From positions 18,108-82,107 of the forward strand of contig CADBWR010000010.1 in the NCBI GenBank assembly GCA_902798425.1: DNA of 64,000 nucleotides. The letters are read 5' to 3'. This DNA is from an uncultured Bacteroidales bacterium (GTDB taxonomy: Bacteria > Bacteroidota > Bacteroidia > Bacteroidales > Bacteroidaceae). The notes beneath the pieces are model-generated. The model saw only the letters and a program-made list of their open reading frames with translations, ran no database searches and was not told where the DNA came from. Numbering within the stretch: the stretch's first letter is position 1; every line of letters starts with the position of its first letter. Positions 61,212 to 64,000 of this stretch are shown here, one piece after another. The position numbers and the translations under genes are program-made.

Positions 61212-61592
61212 ATGAATATTGAAGAGGTCAGAGAGTACACGTTATCACTTGTAGGAGTGACCGAAGACCAAGCGTTTGGTGAAGACATCATTAACTTTCG
61301 CTTGGAAGGAAAGATATTCGTCTGTCTATGGTTAGGCGGTGGCCGATATGATATGAAGGACGGAGTTTCAAGAATTGCCTTGAAACTGTCACCAAACAGG
61401 AATATCGAACTTAGAGAACAATTCACTGCCGTGACACCTGCATATCATTGGAACAAGACACACTGGAGCGATGTCTATTATGAAGAAATGGACGAAACAA
61501 TAGTAAAGGGGTTGATAAAAGAGTCATACAAACTCATTGCATCGAAACTTCCAAAGGCTATTCGCTCAAAGTATTTGTCAGAATGTGATTGA
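61212..61592 (+). CDS. MmcQ/YjbR-family protein
   Basis: 126 aa from the ATG at 61,212. The layout MNIEEVREYTLSLVGVTEDQAFG ... FVCLWLGG ... LKLSP ... NKTHWSDVYYEEMD ... LIKESYKLIASKLP is the MmcQ/YjbR family, small proteins with a DNA-binding-like fold and no settled function. Before integration it was the next gene after mnmE. Confidence 0.87.
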   Translation: MNIEEVREYTLSLVGVTEDQAFGEDIINFRLEGKIFVCLWLGGGRYDMKDGVSRIALKLSPNRNIELREQFTAVTPAYHWNKTHWSDVYYEEMDETIVKGLIKESYKLIASKLPKAIRSKYLSECD

Positions 61593-61624
61593 ATTACAAA
61601 TCCACAAAAGAAAAATAAAGAACA

Positions 61625-62203
61625 ATGACAATACAAGAATTTCGAGATTACATGGCATCGGGCAAACCCGTCGTTGGCGGTGGTGATGTCCACATGATGT
61701 TTCATCAGTTGTCGCAGGAGGCTCTGAAGTTAACGGCTGAGATTAACGGAAAGTACCATACTCCAGAGCAGTTGCACGATTTGCTGGAACAGCTTTGGGG
61801 GCGTGAGGTTCCCAAGACGGTAGGCCTGTTCCCGCCGTTTCACACCGATTGCGGCAAGAATACTGTCATAGGTGAACGAGTATTCATCAACATGGGTTGT
61901 AAGTTTCAGGATCAGGGAGGTATCACCATTGACGAGGGCGCACTCATAGGTCACAATGTCGTGCTGGCCACCATCAACCACGACCTAAATCCAGCTAACC
62001 GCCAAAGTATGAGCTATGCACCTATCCACATTGGTAAAAATGTCTGGATTGGAGCCAATGCCACTGTGCTTGCAGGCGTGACTATTGGCGATGGAGCCGT
62101 AGTAGCTGCTGGTGCAGTGGTGACAAAAGACGTGGAGCCCAATACCATTGTTGGAGGTGTTCCAGCCAAGGTGATAAAAAAAATAGAGATGAAAGACAGA
62201 TAA
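61625..62203 (+). CDS. Sugar O-acetyltransferase (maltose/galactoside acetyltransferase-like)
   Basis: 192-aa left-handed beta-helix enzyme that moves acetyl from acetyl-CoA to a sugar hydroxyl. N-terminal helical cap, then hexapeptide repeats ([38 protein letters not shown] region; [38 protein letters not shown]), with the His in INHDL as catalytic base. It starts 32 bp after the MmcQ gene. Confidence 0.92.
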   Translation: MTIQEFRDYMASGKPVVGGGDVHMMFHQLSQEALKLTAEINGKYHTPEQLHDLLEQLWGREVPKTVGLFPPFHTDCGKNTVIGERVFINMGCKFQDQGGITIDEGALIGHNVVLATINHDLNPANRQSMSYAPIHIGKNVWIGANATVLAGVTIGDGAVVAAGAVVTKDVEPNTIVGGVPAKVIKKIEMKDR

Positions 62204-62224
62204 ATTATAATTTATCAAACAGAA

Positions 62225-62248
62225 CAAGCGAGGCCACATGGCTTCGCT
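62225..62248 (+). terminator. Hairpin after the acetyltransferase gene
   Basis: AAGCGAGGCC pairs with GGCTTCGCTT (one wobble) around ACAT; only a short T run follows, so it is a weak terminator at best. Confidence 0.5.
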
Positions 62249-62362
62249 TATTGAGTATTCTCAATCACTATGGTTAGGGTTTACTACACCTTATTATATA
62301 TAAGAACATCTAAAATAAGTAAATACCATTGTTATGGTATTGCACAAATGCTAAGAAAGGTG

Positions 62363-62370
62363 TACTTTTG
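62363..62370 (+). promoter_or_regulatory. Promoter -7 element directly before the GNAT start
   Basis: TACTTTTG ends 6 bp before the ATG at 62,377. With the normal start of transcription 5-9 bp downstream of the box the mRNA would be leaderless. Confidence 0.6.
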
Positions 62371-62376
62371 CAATTG

Positions 62377-62946
62377 ATGATACGAATTGTCACATACGAG
62401 CCGCAATACAAGCAGGACTTTATCCAACTGAACAAGCAGTGGATAGAGACCTGGTTCAGACTGGAGCAGTCTGATCTTGACACATTTGCACATATCGATG
62501 ACAACATCATCGGACATGGTGGGCAGATATTTCTGGCTATAGACGAAAGCAGACAGGTTGTGGGTTGCTGTGCGCTGAAACCGCATCATGAATCTGACTG
62601 TCACGAGCTGGCAAAGATGGCAGTCTCTCCAGATGCACAGGGAAAAGGCATCGGTCGCCAACTGGGCGAGGCATTATTAGACTATGCCCGCAGTCATGGT
62701 GTAAAACGAATCTTTCTCGAAGGCAACACCCGCTTGGAAGCCTCCATTGCTCTTTATCGCAAATTGGGATTCAAGGAGATACCACTGAAGAATAATGCCT
62801 ACGAACGTTGCGACATTCTGATGGAACTGTGTCTGGAGAATAAAACAGCGACCATCAGACCGATAGAACAGGAAGATCAGAAGCCGCTTGCCCGTATACT
62901 CTGTGTAGTAGTTTTATTCGGTTATATAAAAACCTCGTCCTTATAG
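62377..62946 (+). CDS. GNAT N-acetyltransferase with truncated second domain
   Basis: 189 aa from the ATG at 62,377. GNAT fold in residues 1-155: CCALKPHHESDCHELAKMAVSPDAQGKGIGRQLGEALLDYA includes the acetyl-CoA loop QGKGIG. After NKTATIRPIEQEDQKPLARIL, which looks like the start of a second GNAT domain (IRPI-type), the frame ends with 14 hydrophobic residues not related to it. Full-length members of this group have two domains, so the second was lost here. The 3' end overlaps the convergent HxlR gene by 6 bp. Confidence 0.84.
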   Translation: MIRIVTYEPQYKQDFIQLNKQWIETWFRLEQSDLDTFAHIDDNIIGHGGQIFLAIDESRQVVGCCALKPHHESDCHELAKMAVSPDAQGKGIGRQLGEALLDYARSHGVKRIFLEGNTRLEASIALYRKLGFKEIPLKNNAYERCDILMELCLENKTATIRPIEQEDQKPLARILCVVVLFGYIKTSSL

Positions 62947-63321
62947 ATCACCCTCATTTCTAACAATATTCTCAAAGTTTTGAGTAGCCCATTCCATCAA
63001 ACCTATGACATGGGGCATGAGACTTTTGCCCAATTCAGTGATGGAGTATTCTACCCGTGGGGGAACCTCTGGATAGACTTGACGAACTACAAGACCTATT
63101 TGCTCCAGACGCTTCAGAGTTTGTGACAACATTTTCTGCGAGCAGTCTGACATGTCACGCCCCAGATCGTTGAAGCGCATGGTGCCTCGCTCGTTGAGGT
63201 GATATAGCACCAACAAAGACCACTTGTCGCCGAACTTTTCTATTACGTTGCGTATGGGGCACGCTTTGTACTTCTCATCTATCGTTCGATTTATTATTAA
63301 ATTCCGAGTGCAAAGATACAA
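62941..63321 (-). CDS. HxlR-family transcriptional regulator (start uncertain)
   Basis: Winged-helix regulator of up to 126 aa: YKACPIRNVIEKFGDKWSLLVLYHLNERGTMRFNDLGRDM, then QKMLSQTLKRLEQIGLVVR and VEYSITELGKSL are the HxlR signature, with the early Cys that often senses redox or electrophiles. The only in-frame start codon of the usual kind is TTG at 63,321, which lies upstream of the -7 box at 63,318-63,311; a codon such as ATA further in, near 63,293, may start the protein, or the start was lost. It is divergent from the lipoprotein gene. Confidence 0.83.
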   Translation of the reverse strand: MYLCTRNLIINRTIDEKYKACPIRNVIEKFGDKWSLLVLYHLNERGTMRFNDLGRDMSDCSQKMLSQTLKRLEQIGLVVRQVYPEVPPRVEYSITELGKSLMPHVIGLMEWATQNFENIVRNEGDL

Positions 63322-63342
63322 AACTTTCCGAAAGTTAGCAAA
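63311..63342 (-). promoter_or_regulatory. HxlR gene promoter with inner palindrome
   Basis: On the minus strand TTTG (63,342-63,339) and TATCTTTG (63,318-63,311) are 20 bp apart. Between them lies a perfect palindrome, AACTTTC-C-GAAAGTT at 63,322-63,336, the likely site of autoregulation. Confidence 0.75.
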
Positions 63343-63565
63343 TTTCTAAAGGGATAACTTGCAAATATGTAGCACTTTACAATATTAACATTTTTTACGA
63401 TTAAAGAAAATGCCTGTATTTCAGCAATTCTAACAAAAAAGTAAGTAAGCCACTTTTTGGTGCCTTCTTGCACCAGTTACCGAAAGTTAGTATCTTTGCA
63501 CCGTCTAAATAAAAAACAATAGAAGCGTATATAACTTAGTATAAATTCAAAAAAAGGTAAGAACA
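63343..63565. promoter_or_regulatory. Spacer with lipoprotein gene promoter and second operator copy
   Basis: No gene is seen. TATCTTTG at 63,491-63,498 is the -7 box for the plus-strand gene. Immediately before it lies CAGTTACCGAAAGTT (63,474-63,488), matching the palindrome at 63,322-63,336 at 12 of 15 positions; CCGAAAGTTAG is identical at 63,328-63,338 and 63,480-63,490. Confidence 0.65.
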
Positions 63566-64000
63566 ATGAAAAAAGTATTTTTCGCAATGATGGCAGCTGC
63601 CATGATGGTAAGCTGCGGTAGCAAGACACAGCAGACGGCTCAAAACGATGCCACCGAGGTAGAGGACTCTCTGACGGGTGCATTCACCGCCTACGAGATG
63701 GACGGTTACAAGCTGCATGTGTATAACTCGAACGACGTGATGGGCGATGCCAGTTACATCATCGAGGGCAAGGACTCGCTCATCGTGATGGAATATCCGC
63801 TCTTCAAGGTGAATGCTAAGGAGTTTGCCGACTACATCGAGAAGCTGGGCAAGCCCGTGGAGATTGACATCACCGACTATCATCTGGGTGGCTCTGACAA
63901 ACTCCCCCTGACGATGCCCGAGGGTATGCCTGCCTTTATCGAAGGTCCCGTCTATGGCGGTATGATGAAGCAGTTTGCCGAGCAGTTTGGCGACACGATG
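63566..64000 (+). CDS. Lipoprotein, possibly MBL-fold-related, 5' part
   Basis: The first 145 codons; the gene runs out of the window. Lipoprotein signal (MKKVFFAMMAAAMMVSC, Cys 17). The mature part (MGDASYIIEGKDSLIVMEYPLFKVNAKEFADYIEKLG) has the strand-turn-strand start of metallo-beta-lactamase-fold proteins, followed by TDYHLGGSDKL where the His motif would be expected; the usual HxHxDH is not intact. It may be a degenerate MBL-fold lipoprotein. It is divergent from, and probably controlled by, the HxlR regulator. Confidence 0.66.
   Translation, partial: MKKVFFAMMAAAMMVSCGSKTQQTAQNDATEVEDSLTGAFTAYEMDGYKLHVYNSNDVMGDASYIIEGKDSLIVMEYPLFKVNAKEFADYIEKLGKPVEIDITDYHLGGSDKLPLTMPEGMPAFIEGPVYGGMMKQFAEQFGDTM

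Overview
The window looks like a piece of a Bacteroidales chromosome, most likely Prevotella or a close relative. Evidence: nearly every upstream region carries the Bacteroidota promoter form (TTTG, about 20 bp, then TAnnTTTG); there are no strong Shine-Dalgarno sites; and the gene content is typical of the group (putative porin, DUF4468, FimB/Mfa2-type lipoprotein, NUDIX-type AraR, NfnA-NfnB fusion, T9SS-like tail). The genus is an inference from style and family content.

Region 1 (1-9.65 kb) is sugar uptake and catabolism: the 3' part of a hexose MFS permease, galK, a terminator, then a tight same-strand run of lipoprotein aldose 1-epimerase, sugar porter, SSS symporter, NUDIX-type AraR, araD and araA, closed by a terminator. 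No ribulokinase (araB) is present. Region 2 (10-16 kb) holds an asymmetric ABC-F ATPase, grpE-dnaJ-folC and a second, cytosolic aldose epimerase. Region 3 (16-21 kb) is a DUF4468 protein, a 56-aa membrane protein and a putative porin joined by ATGA overlaps, then an HD protein and menA. Region 4 (20.9-27.8 kb, minus strand) carries RluA with a coupled 52-aa membrane protein, an SDR, a Tat-type aldo/keto reductase, an M23 peptidase, nadC and cstA. Region 5 (27.8-44.7 kb) is mainly housekeeping: GHL10 glycoside hydrolase, ruvC, a double-ATPase ABC protein, clpC, gdhA, serS, the NfnA/NfnB fusion, a DUF486 protein, a TtcA-like enzyme, a PD40-type protein, a nucleoside phosphorylase and mnmE.

Region 6 (44,653-61,157) is the notable part: a 16.5-kb integrated element inserted exactly into the last codons of mnmE. 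The left junction rebuilds the essential C-terminal CVGK end and the right junction keeps the displaced original (CVGK then TGA). The element carries a tyrosine integrase whose promoter is overlapped by an inverted repeat, a zinc-ribbon protein, a broken ADP-ribosylglycohydrolase, two paralogous unknown proteins, an excisionase-like HTH, a DnaC-like loader, a DUF6291-like replication protein with iteron-like repeats, a small-terminase-like protein, a 1,690-aa tape measure protein with one downstream phage protein, a FimB/Mfa2-type cargo lipoprotein and, at the right end, a promoter-to-terminator unit with no ORF (candidate small RNA). No large terminase, portal, capsid or tail-tube gene is visible, so it reads as a phage satellite or a cleanly deleted prophage. 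Its GATC and CCWGG density is strikingly higher than in the flanking chromosome.

Region 7 (61.2-64 kb) is the chromosome again: MmcQ/YjbR protein, a hexapeptide acetyltransferase, a GNAT protein with a truncated second domain, and a divergent HxlR regulator / lipoprotein pair sharing a probable operator.
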